64,000 nt of DNA from Psychrobacillus sp042885655 (GCF_042885655.1 NZ_JBHVRO010000010.1:101171-165170); one strand, 5' to 3'. Counted from the stretch's first letter, positions 8,786 to 16,754 are shown. Made by a program: numbers and translations. Notes: generated from the sequence alone by a model not told the origin.

Positions 8786-8814
8786 ATTATACGGAGTTTT
8801 AAATATTTCTTCAA
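8786..8814 (-). promoter_or_regulatory. Sigma-A promoter of pheST
   Basis: TTGAAG (8809-8814) and TATAAT (8786-8791) are separated by exactly 17 bp on the minus strand, immediately upstream of the T-box leader. It begins only 7 bp beyond the 3' end of the methyltransferase gene. Confidence 0.8.
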
Positions 8815-8821
8815 GTATGAT

Positions 8822-9586
8822 TTATTTTAAGGTTAGACTATACAGAAGAATTCCAGTTGCAACTGCTACATTTAGTGATTCAGCTTGTCCTAAAAGTGGC
8901 ACTATAATGTTTTGATCTGTTTTTTCTAGCAGTTCTGGGTTGATGCCACTTCCTTCATTACCAACGATTAAAGCAAACGCATCGTCTTTTTTAACATCAT
9001 TATATGGGGTGGAGTTTTCAAAAGCAGTACCATACACAGGTACTTGGCGCTCTTTTAACTGATCTACCCATGAATGTAGATCACCTTTTATAACGGGAAC
9101 ATGAAAATGTGAACCTTGTGCAGATCTGAGAGTTTTTGAATTATAAGCATCTGCTGATCCTTTTCCAAGAATCACCGCATCAATACCAGCAGCATCCGCC
9201 GTGCGAATCATCGTGCCAATATTTCCTGGATCTTGAACTGCATCTATTAATAATAGACGATTCCATTTTGTTTGTTCTTGTTCATCCACAGTTTGTTGCT
9301 TACAATGTGCGAATATACCTTGTGTATGTTCCGTTTCTGCAAGTTCTTTTTTTATGACATCATTTATTTCAACCATTTCTAAATTATCGACGTCCCAATT
9401 TACAGGAACTTCTGCACTATCACTTATTATAATCGTTAGCACATTTCCTTTTTGTTTAATCGCTTCTTCAACTAAATGATAACCTTCTATTATGAATTCG
9501 CCTGTTTTATCACGTTCTTTGCGAACACTTAATAGTTTTTTCCAATGCTTCACAAGCGCATTTTGTTGGGACTCAATTCGTTTCAT
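8822..9586 (-). CDS. TrmH/SpoU-family rRNA 2'-O-methyltransferase (YsgA-like)
   Basis: The 254-residue protein has an N-terminal substrate-binding domain (FIIEGYHLVEEA at about 31-42) and a SPOUT knot: LLIDAVQDPGNIGTMIRTADAAG (motif 1, residues 111-133), IVGNEGSGI (motif 2) and IPLLGQAESLNVAVA (motif 3). These bind S-adenosylmethionine and methylate a ribose 2'-OH, probably in 23S rRNA. B. subtilis has ysgA at the same place between pheS and sspI. It is transcribed away from sspI. The target nucleotide cannot be read from the sequence. Confidence 0.92.
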   Translation of the reverse strand: MKRIESQQNALVKHWKKLLSVRKERDKTGEFIIEGYHLVEEAIKQKGNVLTIIISDSAEVPVNWDVDNLEMVEINDVIKKELAETEHTQGIFAHCKQQTVDEQEQTKWNRLLLIDAVQDPGNIGTMIRTADAAGIDAVILGKGSADAYNSKTLRSAQGSHFHVPVIKGDLHSWVDQLKERQVPVYGTAFENSTPYNDVKKDDAFALIVGNEGSGINPELLEKTDQNIIVPLLGQAESLNVAVATGILLYSLTLK

Positions 9587-9677
9587 TTATATGTAACCGC
9601 CTTTTTTATTTAATAGTAACAAATTCATGTATAGCTTGCGAGAGTTTGGGGAACATAATTTCGAGGAGTGATGAAAA

Positions 9678-9887
9678 ATGGACTTTCAAATTCGAGAAGC
9701 AATATCAGCTAATATGAAAGGAAATAATGCATCTGAAATTCGAGCTGTAGTAGAAGATGCGATTCAAAGAGGAGAGGAACATTTACTGCCTGGCCTTGGC
9801 GTTTTTTTCGAAAAATGGTGGAAAAATACGGATGACACCAAGAAAGATGCCGTATTAAATGAACTAGCAACTGCATTTGCACAATAA
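9678..9887 (+). CDS. sspI: Small acid-soluble spore protein I
   Basis: The 69-residue product matches SspI by its conserved centre (DAIQRGEEHLLPGLGVFFEKWW) and length. SspI is a minor spore-core protein made late in the forespore. The ATG follows GAGGAG. The divergent position beside the ysgA-like gene is the one seen in Bacillus. This gene is the clearest evidence in the window that the organism forms endospores. The upstream sequence has TGTATA and CATAAT elements reminiscent of sigma-G, but the spacing (20 bp) is long, so I do not call the promoter. Confidence 0.93.
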   Translation: MDFQIREAISANMKGNNASEIRAVVEDAIQRGEEHLLPGLGVFFEKWWKNTDDTKKDAVLNELATAFAQ

Positions 9888-9930
9888 AAATCATCCGTGA
9901 AGATGTATTTACTCTTCACGGATGATTTTT
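9888..9930. terminator. Bidirectional terminator between sspI and the convergent membrane gene
   Basis: A 15-bp or longer stem (AAATCATCCGTGAAGA with its complement at 9913-9927) with A and T tracts on either side starts directly after the sspI stop and overlaps the stop of the minus-strand gene. Confidence 0.9.
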
Positions 9931-10432
9931 ATTCTTCGTCTGTATACATGACATAACGGCGTACATTGACATAATAAATAATATATTGTGCAAAAGAAAG
10001 AACTACAATATTTATAATGATTAATAATTGGGAAGTAGGGATTAATAAATGAAAGAGTGCTGAAAAAGGCAATGACCAAGAAAAGAAAGTATATACTTTT
10101 TTAGTTGCATCTCTTGTAATCATTTGCCATGCCTCATCGTCTTCCATATATTCAAGAGGCTTAGTTCTCCAAACTGATAATTTATTTGTTGGGTTTTCTT
10201 TATTATATTTGGATAACTTACTTGATAGAATAATTACCATAATGATAAACAATGGAATTAATAGAAACATAATGCCCCCCTCCAATGCCTCAAGCTGTAT
10301 AGAATAAGAAAATGATGTTTTGTCATTCACATAAGTAGTGACTGAACCATTAACTATAAATGCAGCCACCATAAATATCAGCATAAAACCAATCTGCCAT
10401 AGCGGGTAATGCAATCGAAAATCTTTTTTCAT
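9929..10432 (-). CDS. Four-TM membrane protein paired with an Xre regulator
   Basis: The 167-residue protein has hydrophobic segments near residues 10-28, 52-72, 112-130 and 133-152 and a charged cytoplasmic loop containing WRTKPLEYMEDDEAWQMITRDATKKVYTF. This resembles DUF3169-type Bacillus proteins encoded next to small HTH regulators, but I would not insist on the family. I start it at the ATG at 10432, which shares ATGA with the stop of the Xre gene and has GGGGAGG seven bases upstream; the in-frame upstream codons lie inside the regulator gene. Translational coupling suggests the pair acts together. Function unknown. Confidence 0.7.
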   Translation of the reverse strand: MKKDFRLHYPLWQIGFMLIFMVAAFIVNGSVTTYVNDKTSFSYSIQLEALEGGIMFLLIPLFIIMVIILSSKLSKYNKENPTNKLSVWRTKPLEYMEDDEAWQMITRDATKKVYTFFSWSLPFSALFHLLIPTSQLLIIINIVVLSFAQYIIYYVNVRRYVMYTDEE

Positions 10433-10638
10433 TTCCATTCCTCCCCTTCTAACCAAAATAGTTCATCCACTTTACATTCAAGAATATGGGCAAGTTTTAA
10501 AGAAAGTGTAATTGAAGGAGAAAATTCCCCTTTTTCGATAAATCCGATTGTTTGTCTTGTAACACCAGCTTTCTTCCCCAGTTCTCCTTGTGTATAGCTG
10601 AACCTTGCCCGTAACTCTTTTACTCGATTTTTAAGCAT
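10429..10638 (-). CDS. Xre-family transcriptional regulator
   Basis: A 69-residue single-domain helix-turn-helix protein: VKELRARFSYTQGELGKKAGVTRQTIGFIEKGEFSPSITLSLKLAHIL, the lambda-repressor-type HTH of the YozG/YgzD group. It is the first gene of a two-gene unit with the membrane protein that overlaps its stop. A near-perfect 16-bp palindrome lies over its probable -35 region (10683-10698), so negative autoregulation is likely. Confidence 0.88.
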   Translation of the reverse strand: MLKNRVKELRARFSYTQGELGKKAGVTRQTIGFIEKGEFSPSITLSLKLAHILECKVDELFWLEGEEWK

Positions 10639-10668
10639 ATTTTAGACCCCTCTTCCAACATGTTAACT

Positions 10669-10698
10669 ATTATACTCTAAAAGTAATGTATACATAAC
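10669..10698 (-). promoter_or_regulatory. Promoter and candidate Xre operator
   Basis: On the minus strand TATAAT (10669-10674) lies 17 bp from a weak -35 (TTATGT, 10692-10697). The palindrome GTAATGTATACATAAC (10683-10698, one mismatched pair) overlaps that -35. This is the expected arrangement for an autorepressed Xre gene. Confidence 0.55.
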
Positions 10699-10770
10699 AT
10701 TTTGTCAATTATTATTAACTAAATGTTACTTATACTTTGCTTCATTTCTCCCTATAAAAATCGTATTAAA

Positions 10771-10800
10771 AAAGCAAAACGATTTCTCGTTTTGCTTTAT
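10771..10800 (-). terminator. Terminator of the YesK-like gene
   Basis: A perfect 12-bp stem (AAAGCAAAACGA) with a four-base loop is followed by a T-run on the minus strand just after the gene ending at 10806. Confidence 0.85.
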
Positions 10801-10805
10801 TGATG

Positions 10806-11066
10806 TTAGATCTTCTTGAATTTTGTAAGCAATGAAATAGCTGTGCCAATAAATGAACCTATTGTAATGCAAATAAACATAATGAAAAAACCCATTGATT
10901 CCCAGCCGTTCATTGTGAAAATGCTTACGACAGCGATTACAAATGATATCCCTATTAATAGAACACTAGGTATCCAATACTTGGAATAATTCTTTTTTCG
11001 TAGAATAGATGATGAAATAGAAACTATGATGATTGTAACTAAAGTTATATAAACAAAAATTTGCAA
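10806..11066 (-). CDS. Three-TM small membrane protein (YesK-like)
   Basis: The 86-residue product has hydrophobic segments at about 2-20, 31-50 and 57-78 joined by short basic loops (LRKKNYSKYW). It resembles the YesK-like Bacillus family, which has no known role. The start is a TTG with GGGAGAG upstream. It has its own terminator and stands alone between two regulator/membrane-protein pairs. Confidence 0.55.
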   Translation of the reverse strand: MQIFVYITLVTIIIVSISSSILRKKNYSKYWIPSVLLIGISFVIAVVSIFTMNGWESMGFFIMFICITIGSFIGTAISLLTKFKKI

Positions 11067-11456
11067 AAAGTTTCTCTCCCTACGGTATTATTTAGCGGAA
11101 AAATTACCCACTATTTCTTTATTCTATCTGAAATACCGGTAAATAATAAGGCTAGATTAAAGTTAAAGGTTGATTTAAAATGCACATAAAAAATGAGCTG
11201 GGAAATGTATCTCCAAGCTCATTGTATTTTGATGTCGATTTTTTACAGCACCTCGTTAGTGTAAGTACTGGACATATTTTAAAGAATCCAGTTGCAACAA
11301 TATTTTATGTCTTCTAGTTTGAATACCTTCTTTTTAACTTTAGTAATGAAAATAAGCCGATATTATGCAACTCTGTATAAAAAGCTCCATAATATCGGCT
11401 CTAAGGATTTTATACGTTATAGAAGATTAGCTTTTCGATACATTGACAGAGCCTAC
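11067..11456. other. Gene-free stretch with inverted repeats
   Basis: I find no gene here. The stretch holds a weak stem (AATGAGCT with AGCTCATT, about 11190-11222), one copy of the island's CGTTAGT palindrome family (11245-11266) and a 13-bp inverted repeat with a 20-nt loop (11355-11400, AGCCGATATTATG and its complement). The latter may terminate the gene to its right, though its T-run is poor. Confidence 0.6.
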
Positions 11457-12704
11457 CTAATTAAAAATTAGAGGAAAAGTAAATATAACGAAAGCTGCCC
11501 AAAGTCCGTAGATCGGCAAATACTTAGTAACGGCATCTTGAATAGTTGAAGGTCCGGATTTGTTTTGTAGAAAACGCTTATAGGAGAGCATAATCCAAAT
11601 TAGATTTGCCCAGATAAGTATGTTTACTCCTAAAACAGCAAGTCTATTAGGCGTAATCCCATAAGATGAAAGTCTGAACACGATGGCTGACAAAGCCACA
11701 CTGTCAATGATAAGCGCAAGAACAATTAAGGCAAAATTTATATAATCTGAAATGTTCTTTTTCTCGTCTGAGTCGCTCTCGATAATGGAAAATATGGTAA
11801 CAGCCAATACACCAAGGAGTATTCCGTTGAAGGCTATCAGGAAATTGCGGTCCAAGAATGGATTTTTTCCGACCCATATAACCGTTATTAGATAGACCAA
11901 CAATGTGACCAGGACAAGTGGACTAAAAATTTTAGCTATATATGGTGAAATATTCTTAGCAAGTTTAAGATTCATTGAAACCAGGTATGCAGCCACAATA
12001 GCGAGAGCGGCTGCACCAAATAAAACAACATTACTGAAATAAAAGTCTTCTATATCCAAGCCAATAAAGCTAAATAACTGCATGGTTAATGCTGCTAGTA
12101 CCATTCCGCTAACTGCCATGCTGGCGTAGAGAATACAATATTCCAAATTAAATTTAATATAGGCTAATCTTGTACTGCCTTTTGAATATTCATTTCCTGT
12201 AAATGCAAGCCCTACCAATACCCATAAGAATATGGGAAGGTGTAAATAAGCAAGGATAATACTGTCTTTATAATTTAATGGCAACATATTAAGATAAAAG
12301 CCGGAAATTAGGAACAACGCTGCAAGGGAATAAATAACACTTTTTTTCGGAGTATTATTGTAAACAAAATAGGCAGCAAGAAAGGGAATTATTCCAAAAG
12401 CCAGGTTAATTGGAGCAATTGCTTCCTGTTCGACAAAATGGAAAATGATCCTAGTGCTTATCCCGGCCAGAATGGCTAAAATGCCCATGAATAAGAAACC
12501 TTTTTGAAGAAAGGAAGATTTTTCTGTATTTGCCGTCTCCTTGAAATGCAATCTTTCATACCAAACACCAAGAACCTGAGAATCAGGATTTTGTTCCCAT
12601 GCGTGTGAGAATGACTTTTTAAAAGCTTTCGGGTCTTTTCTATACAGTCTCTCCATCTCATGAGGGTTAGCAATATTTTCAATAATCAAATTGTTAATGT
12701 CCAT
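11457..12704 (-). CDS. Polytopic membrane protein (DUF4153-like)
   Basis: The 415-residue protein has a soluble N-terminus (1-62, with NPHEMERLYRKDPKAFKKSFSHAWEQNPDSQVLGVWYERL) followed by about ten hydrophobic segments. The soluble part looks like a docking or scaffold region, and the membrane part recalls DUF4153/DUF4173 proteins of Bacillus. Function unknown. It follows an Xre regulator (12752-12967) and DUF2975 gene on the same strand with a 47-bp gap, and GGGGGG precedes the ATG. It may be the third gene of that unit. Base composition looks slightly more GC-rich than its neighbours, which is compatible with recent acquisition. Confidence 0.6.
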   Translation of the reverse strand: MDINNLIIENIANPHEMERLYRKDPKAFKKSFSHAWEQNPDSQVLGVWYERLHFKETANTEKSSFLQKGFLFMGILAILAGISTRIIFHFVEQEAIAPINLAFGIIPFLAAYFVYNNTPKKSVIYSLAALFLISGFYLNMLPLNYKDSIILAYLHLPIFLWVLVGLAFTGNEYSKGSTRLAYIKFNLEYCILYASMAVSGMVLAALTMQLFSFIGLDIEDFYFSNVVLFGAAALAIVAAYLVSMNLKLAKNISPYIAKIFSPLVLVTLLVYLITVIWVGKNPFLDRNFLIAFNGILLGVLAVTIFSIIESDSDEKKNISDYINFALIVLALIIDSVALSAIVFRLSSYGITPNRLAVLGVNILIWANLIWIMLSYKRFLQNKSGPSTIQDAVTKYLPIYGLWAAFVIFTFPLIFN

Positions 12705-12751
12705 AGTTATACCCCCCTAATAATTGTTATATTAAGTTTCCTCCACAATAT

Positions 12752-12967
12752 TTAACTGTCTTCGTCACTTTTGTATTCTAAAATATCTCCAGGCTGACAT
12801 TCTAAAGCCTTACAAATTGCCTCTAACGTGGATAATCGAATCGCTTTCGCCTTTCCATTTTTTAATATAGAAAGGTTTGCCATTGTTATGCCAACCTTCT
12901 CCGAAAGTTCTGTTACGCTCATTTTCCTTTTTGCTAACATCACATCAATATTGATTATAATTGCCAT
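12752..12967 (-). CDS. Xre-family regulator, YozG-like
   Basis: A 71-residue HTH protein: INIDVMLAKRKMSVTELSEKVGITMANLSILKNGKAKAIRLSTLEAICKALECQPGDILEY, typical of the YozG group. Its start lies 11 bp after the DUF2975 stop, with GAGGTG upstream, so the two are co-transcribed. B. subtilis has the same association (yoaS-yozG). The probable role is regulation of its own operon or of the adjoining membrane proteins. Confidence 0.88.
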   Translation of the reverse strand: MAIIINIDVMLAKRKMSVTELSEKVGITMANLSILKNGKAKAIRLSTLEAICKALECQPGDILEYKSDEDS

Positions 12968-12978
12968 TTTTATTCACC

Positions 12979-13461
12979 TCAGACCGTTAAATCATTTTCT
13001 GATTTGATATTAATTGCTTCTTGTAAAAGTTTTTGGAGAACAGCCGCAAAGACTGCAATAACCATCGAAGCAAAAGGAACAACCAATCCTACAAAGATAA
13101 CTCCTGGTGCGTCGTCTACTTCCGCAAAGATATAGAATAGCGGCCAAACTAGCACATGCAAAATACTGATTGTGATGGCACAGTATTTGATTTTCTTTAA
13201 AGCTTTTACAGATGAATCGGAGAAAGCTTTATTTTTGTCAATATAGCGTAAGAGTTTGAAAGCCTGATACAATGCAAAGTAAAAAGGTATCGCCGATGCA
13301 TCAAAAGCGATGAAAACGAGATATTTTATAAAAGCAAAATCTGGTAGCAATTTTGCTGCAAGATTCGCCATCTCAGGCACTAAAAAAATGCACAGAGCAA
13401 GAACTGGGGCTCCCAAAAGAATAACAGCTATTTTTAAAAACAACGTTGTTACTTTTTCCAT
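12979..13461 (-). CDS. DUF2975 membrane protein, YoaS-like
   Basis: The 160-residue protein has four hydrophobic segments (about 7-28, 40-65, 93-112, 122-148) and the DUF2975 cytoplasmic motif FKLLRYIDKNKAFSDSSVKALKKIKYCA. It pairs with the downstream YozG-like regulator. I start it at the ATG at 13461, six bases after GAGGTG; an in-frame GTG further upstream is part of that ribosome site. Members are thought to be membrane partners of small HTH regulators, but no activity is established. Confidence 0.82.
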   Translation of the reverse strand: MEKVTTLFLKIAVILLGAPVLALCIFLVPEMANLAAKLLPDFAFIKYLVFIAFDASAIPFYFALYQAFKLLRYIDKNKAFSDSSVKALKKIKYCAITISILHVLVWPLFYIFAEVDDAPGVIFVGLVVPFASMVIAVFAAVLQKLLQEAINIKSENDLTV

Positions 13462-13642
13462 AAAAAGCACCTCACTTATTTATTCTGATTTTGATTTTAA
13501 TATATAATTTATCGTTTTACAATAAATTTTTATTAATTTAAATAACATTTTTATTGTAGGTTATTGTTTTAAGCAAAAATAAAAAGCATTCCTCATTCAA
13601 AGAAATGCTCTATAATTTTAAACCATTAAATTTATAACTTGT

Positions 13643-13719
13643 ACAACTAACCTGCTGCGTTAGTTCGATAAGAAAAAACTACTTCTAAAGGCAGCCTCTT
13701 GTTCTGCTAAAGCACCCTT
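13643..13719. repeat. Island palindrome element, copy A
   Basis: The core AACTAAC-CTGCTGC-GTTAGTT (13645-13665) is a 7-bp stem followed by a YGATAAGAAAAAAC-type tail. A second block, CTAAAGCACCCTTCGT, follows about 45 bp later. The same two blocks recur at several places between 11.2 and 16.8 kb. Confidence 0.75.
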
Positions 13720-13729
13720 CGTATTATAA

Positions 13730-13865
13730 AGTCAGCCAGATTTCGTATAACAAGCGAAGCTATGATACTACAAAGAAGGAAATGAGGTACCGAATCTTTA
13801 GGAGGAGATATTTGATGAATCCAATGATTGGTCTGGATGCAGCGAAAGGTGAAAGTCATAGTTGA
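13730..13865 (+). mobile_element. IS110-family element relic (5' end of transposase)
   Basis: The plus strand has an intact GGAGGAG ribosome site and an ATG at 13815 followed by MNPMIGLDAAKGESHS and a stop. MNPxIGLDxxKGES is the N-terminus of Bacillus IS110 transposases, with the first catalytic Asp of the DEDD RuvC-like domain. Homology ends abruptly at about 13862, so the rest of the element is deleted. The 80 bp upstream may be what remains of the left non-coding end, the part that encodes the bridge RNA in intact IS110 elements. That last point is inference. Confidence 0.65.
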
Positions 13866-13886
13866 ATATTATCGTGAATACTTTTT

Positions 13887-14171
13887 TCAGTTCCTAAATT
13901 TCTTTATTACAGTTACTAAAATTGCAATTAAAAAAACGATGACACTATTTACTTTTAGATATTGTCCTAGTTGCAAACCATAAAATATTGCAAAAGCATC
14001 ACGAATAATAAATACTGCTAATGCACCACCGATTGCCCCAAATAAAACTGCTAATAACAATATTATAAAAGCAGCAAAATATAAATTTTTCTTTTTTTTT
14101 GTAAGATATAAATCCAATAATATTTGCAATTACAATAAAAAGCACATAAGCATTAAGAAAAAATTAGTCAT
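13887..14171 (-). pseudogene. Small membrane protein with two homopolymer frameshifts
   Basis: The only long open frame is 13887-14129 (80 codons, no ribosome site). A proper start (ATG at 14171 with GAGGGAG upstream) lies in another frame. Restoring one T in a T6 tract near 14160 and removing one A from an A9 tract near 14095 joins MTNFFL, NAYVLFIVIANIIGFISYKKK and KNLYFAAFIILLLAVLFGAIGGALAVFIIRDAF into one protein of about 97 residues with three membrane segments. Either the gene is dead, it is phase-variable, or the assembly has two homopolymer errors. Confidence 0.6.
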
Positions 14172-14269
14172 TTTACTCCCTCTTTTCGCTAATATGATAA
14201 AAATGGCTAATGTCGTTTTAGAAAACCCCTCTAAATATATTTTACCATTTAAACCAAAAGCCTCATTGA

Positions 14270-14342
14270 TCAATTCAGCAGCTTTAGATCAATAAGAAAA
14301 GAGGCTTTACTCCTTCTTAAAGTAAAGCACCCGTTAGCAATA
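14270..14342. repeat. Island palindrome element, copy B
   Basis: A diverged copy: TTTAGATCAATAAGAAAAGAGGC, then AAAGTAAAGCACCCGTTAGCAATAAGA. It lies between the frameshifted membrane gene and the DUF5412 gene. Confidence 0.65.
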
Positions 14343-14349
14343 AGATATA

Positions 14350-14940
14350 TTAGTTTTGGTAGCAAGTCTCATAGTCGTCTTTCATTAACAAACTTTTACA
14401 AGCCAAACCATTTTCGTGATAAATCTCTTTACCAATCTTTAATTCGATACTTCTATTTGAATTTGGATAATCAGGTTCGTCATTTAGAATATACAGGGTA
14501 TCTTCATCCATCCATTCCATAGAAAAATTACTTTTTGCATCTCCATAATAAACAGTTTTAACTTTATTTTCCTCAATATTGTTTGTGATTTCAACCCATA
14601 CATTAACTCCTCCAGCCGCACCACCATATGGTTCATAAAAAGCATTAGCCGTATATTTTTCTGTGGGTGATGTTACAGGTCCAGGTCCGTTCTGAGTATA
14701 TTCTCTATCAATATCCTTAAATGTAAAAAAGTACATTTCATATATATAGATTGAAGATATTAAAACAGCCCCAGATAACGTTGCAATCAGCAATTTTTTA
14801 GGATAAGGTTTCTTTTTAATGAAAGAAATTATTATATTAGCACATAATATTAAGAATAATATAATGGTAATAAAAGAAATTAAGATACCAAATAAAATTA
14901 AAATAATAACCCCCACCTTCTTAAGTTCAATCACAATCAT
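14350..14940 (-). CDS. DUF5412-like membrane-anchored protein
   Basis: The 196-residue protein has two N-terminal membrane segments (about 8-38 and 48-68) and an extracytoplasmic domain with SPTEKYTANAFYEPYGGAAGGVNVWVEIT and YYGDAKSNFSMEWMDEDTLYI, the pattern of DUF5412 proteins of Bacillaceae. Role unknown; the outer domain is beta-rich. The ribosome site for the ATG at 14940 is poor. AAGGTGGGGG lies some 20 codons' width downstream, so the true start may be internal near the first membrane segment. It has copies of the island repeat on both sides. Confidence 0.7.
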   Translation of the reverse strand: MIVIELKKVGVIILILFGILISFITIILFLILCANIIISFIKKKPYPKKLLIATLSGAVLISSIYIYEMYFFTFKDIDREYTQNGPGPVTSPTEKYTANAFYEPYGGAAGGVNVWVEITNNIEENKVKTVYYGDAKSNFSMEWMDEDTLYILNDEPDYPNSNRSIELKIGKEIYHENGLACKSLLMKDDYETCYQN

Positions 14941-14965
14941 TTCAAATAATGATAATTTACGGAAA

Positions 14966-15012
14966 ATTCTTCTTCAAGTAAACTGCTGCGTTAGTTTAAG
15001 TGTACCATTTCA
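14966..15012. repeat. Island palindrome element, copy C (left block)
   Basis: TTCTTCTTCAAGTAAACTGCTGCGTTAGTTTAAGTG-type sequence is nearly identical to copy E at 16757-16790, including the CATTTCACAA flank. The core can form a hairpin of AGTAAAC with GTTAGTT-type pairing. Confidence 0.75.
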
Positions 15013-15078
15013 CAAAGGATTTCTAAGAACTACGTGATGTTTCGGATAAAAAAACAGACCATCGAAATGATGGTCTTG

Positions 15079-15120
15079 ACTAACTGAAGCACCCGTTAGT
15101 TGAAGAAGAAAAAAGAGACT
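15079..15120. repeat. Island palindrome element, copy C (right block)
   Basis: ACTAACTGAAGCACCCGTTAGTTGAAGAAG followed by an A-rich AAAAAAGAGAC tail. The left and right blocks flank a short hairpin (GACCATCGAAATGATGGTC, 15058-15076). Confidence 0.75.
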
Positions 15121-15180
15121 CTTATTAATGAGCTAAGACGCGTAATTTAAAAAGCGTATCATAACTAAAAATACAGTTCA

Positions 15181-15636
15181 CTATTTGCTGAGGCGTTTTT
15201 TTAGATAACAACCTAAATAGTAAGAAGCAAACATAAGTAAAAAGGCTATTAAGCTTGCTGACCAAATTTGAGTCGCCCATGGAGTTAAGGACAAAAATAT
15301 TCCAACAAGGGAGGAAGAAATATTAAGCAACGGTAAGTAATAAAATTGGGTAGCCATTCCAAATATATTGAACCAATATTGTCCTAATATAATTTCTTGA
15401 TACATTATAAATAAGAGTATTAAAAAAGCAGGTAAATTTATAATTACGGCCGACTTTAATGGCGTTTTTTCAAACTTACAAGTTATAAATCCAACCAATA
15501 CCCAAAAAACAAGAAATATAATTCCTATTAATTTAAACGGTAATATACTATTTTGATTTTGCATCAACCATGAATTCATTAGAAAACCTAACACAAAAGG
15601 AATAAGTCCTAATAAAAACAAAATCATTTTTTTCAT
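15181..15636 (-). CDS. Four- to five-TM hypothetical membrane protein
   Basis: A 151-residue, very hydrophobic protein with membrane segments near 4-22, 34-52, 64-82, 98-116 and 122-144 and a basic C-terminus (KKRLSK). GGAGG lies seven bases before the ATG. I do not recognise the family. It stands alone among repeat copies and is probably an independently transcribed accessory gene. Confidence 0.6.
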   Translation of the reverse strand: MKKMILFLLGLIPFVLGFLMNSWLMQNQNSILPFKLIGIIFLVFWVLVGFITCKFEKTPLKSAVIINLPAFLILLFIMYQEIILGQYWFNIFGMATQFYYLPLLNISSSLVGIFLSLTPWATQIWSASLIAFLLMFASYYLGCYLKKRLSK

Positions 15637-15990
15637 GATAACAACCTCCTTATCTAAATATCAACAATCTCTACTTCGCACTTATAAACGAATGAATGTT
15701 CATTAACTGATTAATATTAGATTGAGCCCAATATGCAGATAATCACGATAAAAGTTTTGATAAAAATATTTCGATAATATTTATCTATTTATTTATAGTT
15801 CTTTAATTAGATTCAACAAAAAAGAAGATTAAACCTTCTTGCCTGCCCCTTTAGTTCAATAAGAAAAAAGAGTTGCCTAAGCAATCATATGATCTTACTA
15901 AAGCACTCCGTTAGTTGAAGAAGAAAAAGAGACGCATATTAAACAAGCACGTCCTTACTGCGGAATATCCATCTAAAGCAAAGTACCCTT
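15637..15990. other. Gene-free stretch with two repeat blocks
   Basis: No coding sequence is seen. Two blocks of the island palindrome family lie at 15835-15872 (GCCTGCCCCTTTAGTTCAAT then AAGAAAAAAGAG) and 15893-15931 (ACTAAAGCACTCCGTTAGTT then GAAGAAGAAAAAGAGAC). The rest is AT-rich sequence in which I see nothing. Confidence 0.7.
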
Positions 15991-16695
15991 TCAGGATAGA
16001 TAACTTAGTGGTTGGACGATCTCACAAATCTCACTCTCTTCAAGAAATTTGTTAACTATACTTGAATGCGAACCACCTACTATAAATAAAACTCGTTCCT
16101 CTTCCGAATCAATTAGACGAGTTAAATTAGCGAACATAATCAAATTTCTTTTATACCACCAACTTAGCCAGTTCATACCAACATAATTATTAAGATCACC
16201 GATACGTGCTATATTCACATACATTTTATGCAACTTGTTAAGCAAAGTGGGGGCATTTAATTCTTTATAATAATCTATTATACTTTTATCTTCCGACAAT
16301 TCAGGGAACACAAAACCCTCATATATTTCATTTAAAAGTTCTGGTTGATTTTCTTTTGCCCAACTTTCAACTTCTCCATAATCCATGTCTGACTCACCCA
16401 TCCAATCAGTTGGATAAATCTGTTCATGCCCCATCTTTAAACCTAAACGAAAGCCTACTTGAAATATTTCATTCATTTCTAGTTTGTGTGTACCTAATTT
16501 ATATTGTTTATATTTCTCATTACAATATTCACTATCCTCTGGTACCATTTCAACTGCAATCTTCGTTGGTTTAAAGCTTGCTAGTTTAGATACTAATTCC
16601 TCAATTTCAGTTTGCCTTCTTTCAGAATTTAAACCTTCATGTTCAGACATATGAAAAGTTCCAAGTACAAGAACTTTCGCTTTTTCCAATTTCAT
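15991..16695 (-). CDS. DUF5694 / TIKI-TraB-like putative hydrolase
   Basis: The 234-residue soluble protein opens with VLVLGTFHMSEHEG (8-21) and has IAVEMVPED (about 46-54) and a C-terminal LFIVGGSHSSIV. The GTFHM and GGSH patterns are those of DUF5694 and, more distantly, of the TIKI/TraB/EreA-like fold, where the first His and the later His/Glu form a metal or hydrolytic site. Some members are proteases, others esterases, so no substrate is proposed. ATG with AAGGAGG. It is a single gene in the repeat-rich island. Confidence 0.7.
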   Translation of the reverse strand: MKLEKAKVLVLGTFHMSEHEGLNSERRQTEIEELVSKLASFKPTKIAVEMVPEDSEYCNEKYKQYKLGTHKLEMNEIFQVGFRLGLKMGHEQIYPTDWMGESDMDYGEVESWAKENQPELLNEIYEGFVFPELSEDKSIIDYYKELNAPTLLNKLHKMYVNIARIGDLNNYVGMNWLSWWYKRNLIMFANLTRLIDSEEERVLFIVGGSHSSIVNKFLEESEICEIVQPLSYLS

Positions 16696-16754
16696 TGTAA
16701 ATCCTCCTTTGTATAATTAAATGGCACGATCTATTTCAACAAAAATTATAGCGA

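Noticed and set aside
9620..9660. Sigma-G promoter of sspI
   Set aside because: TGTATA and CATAAT elements exist but are 20 bp apart, longer than the 17-18 bp expected.
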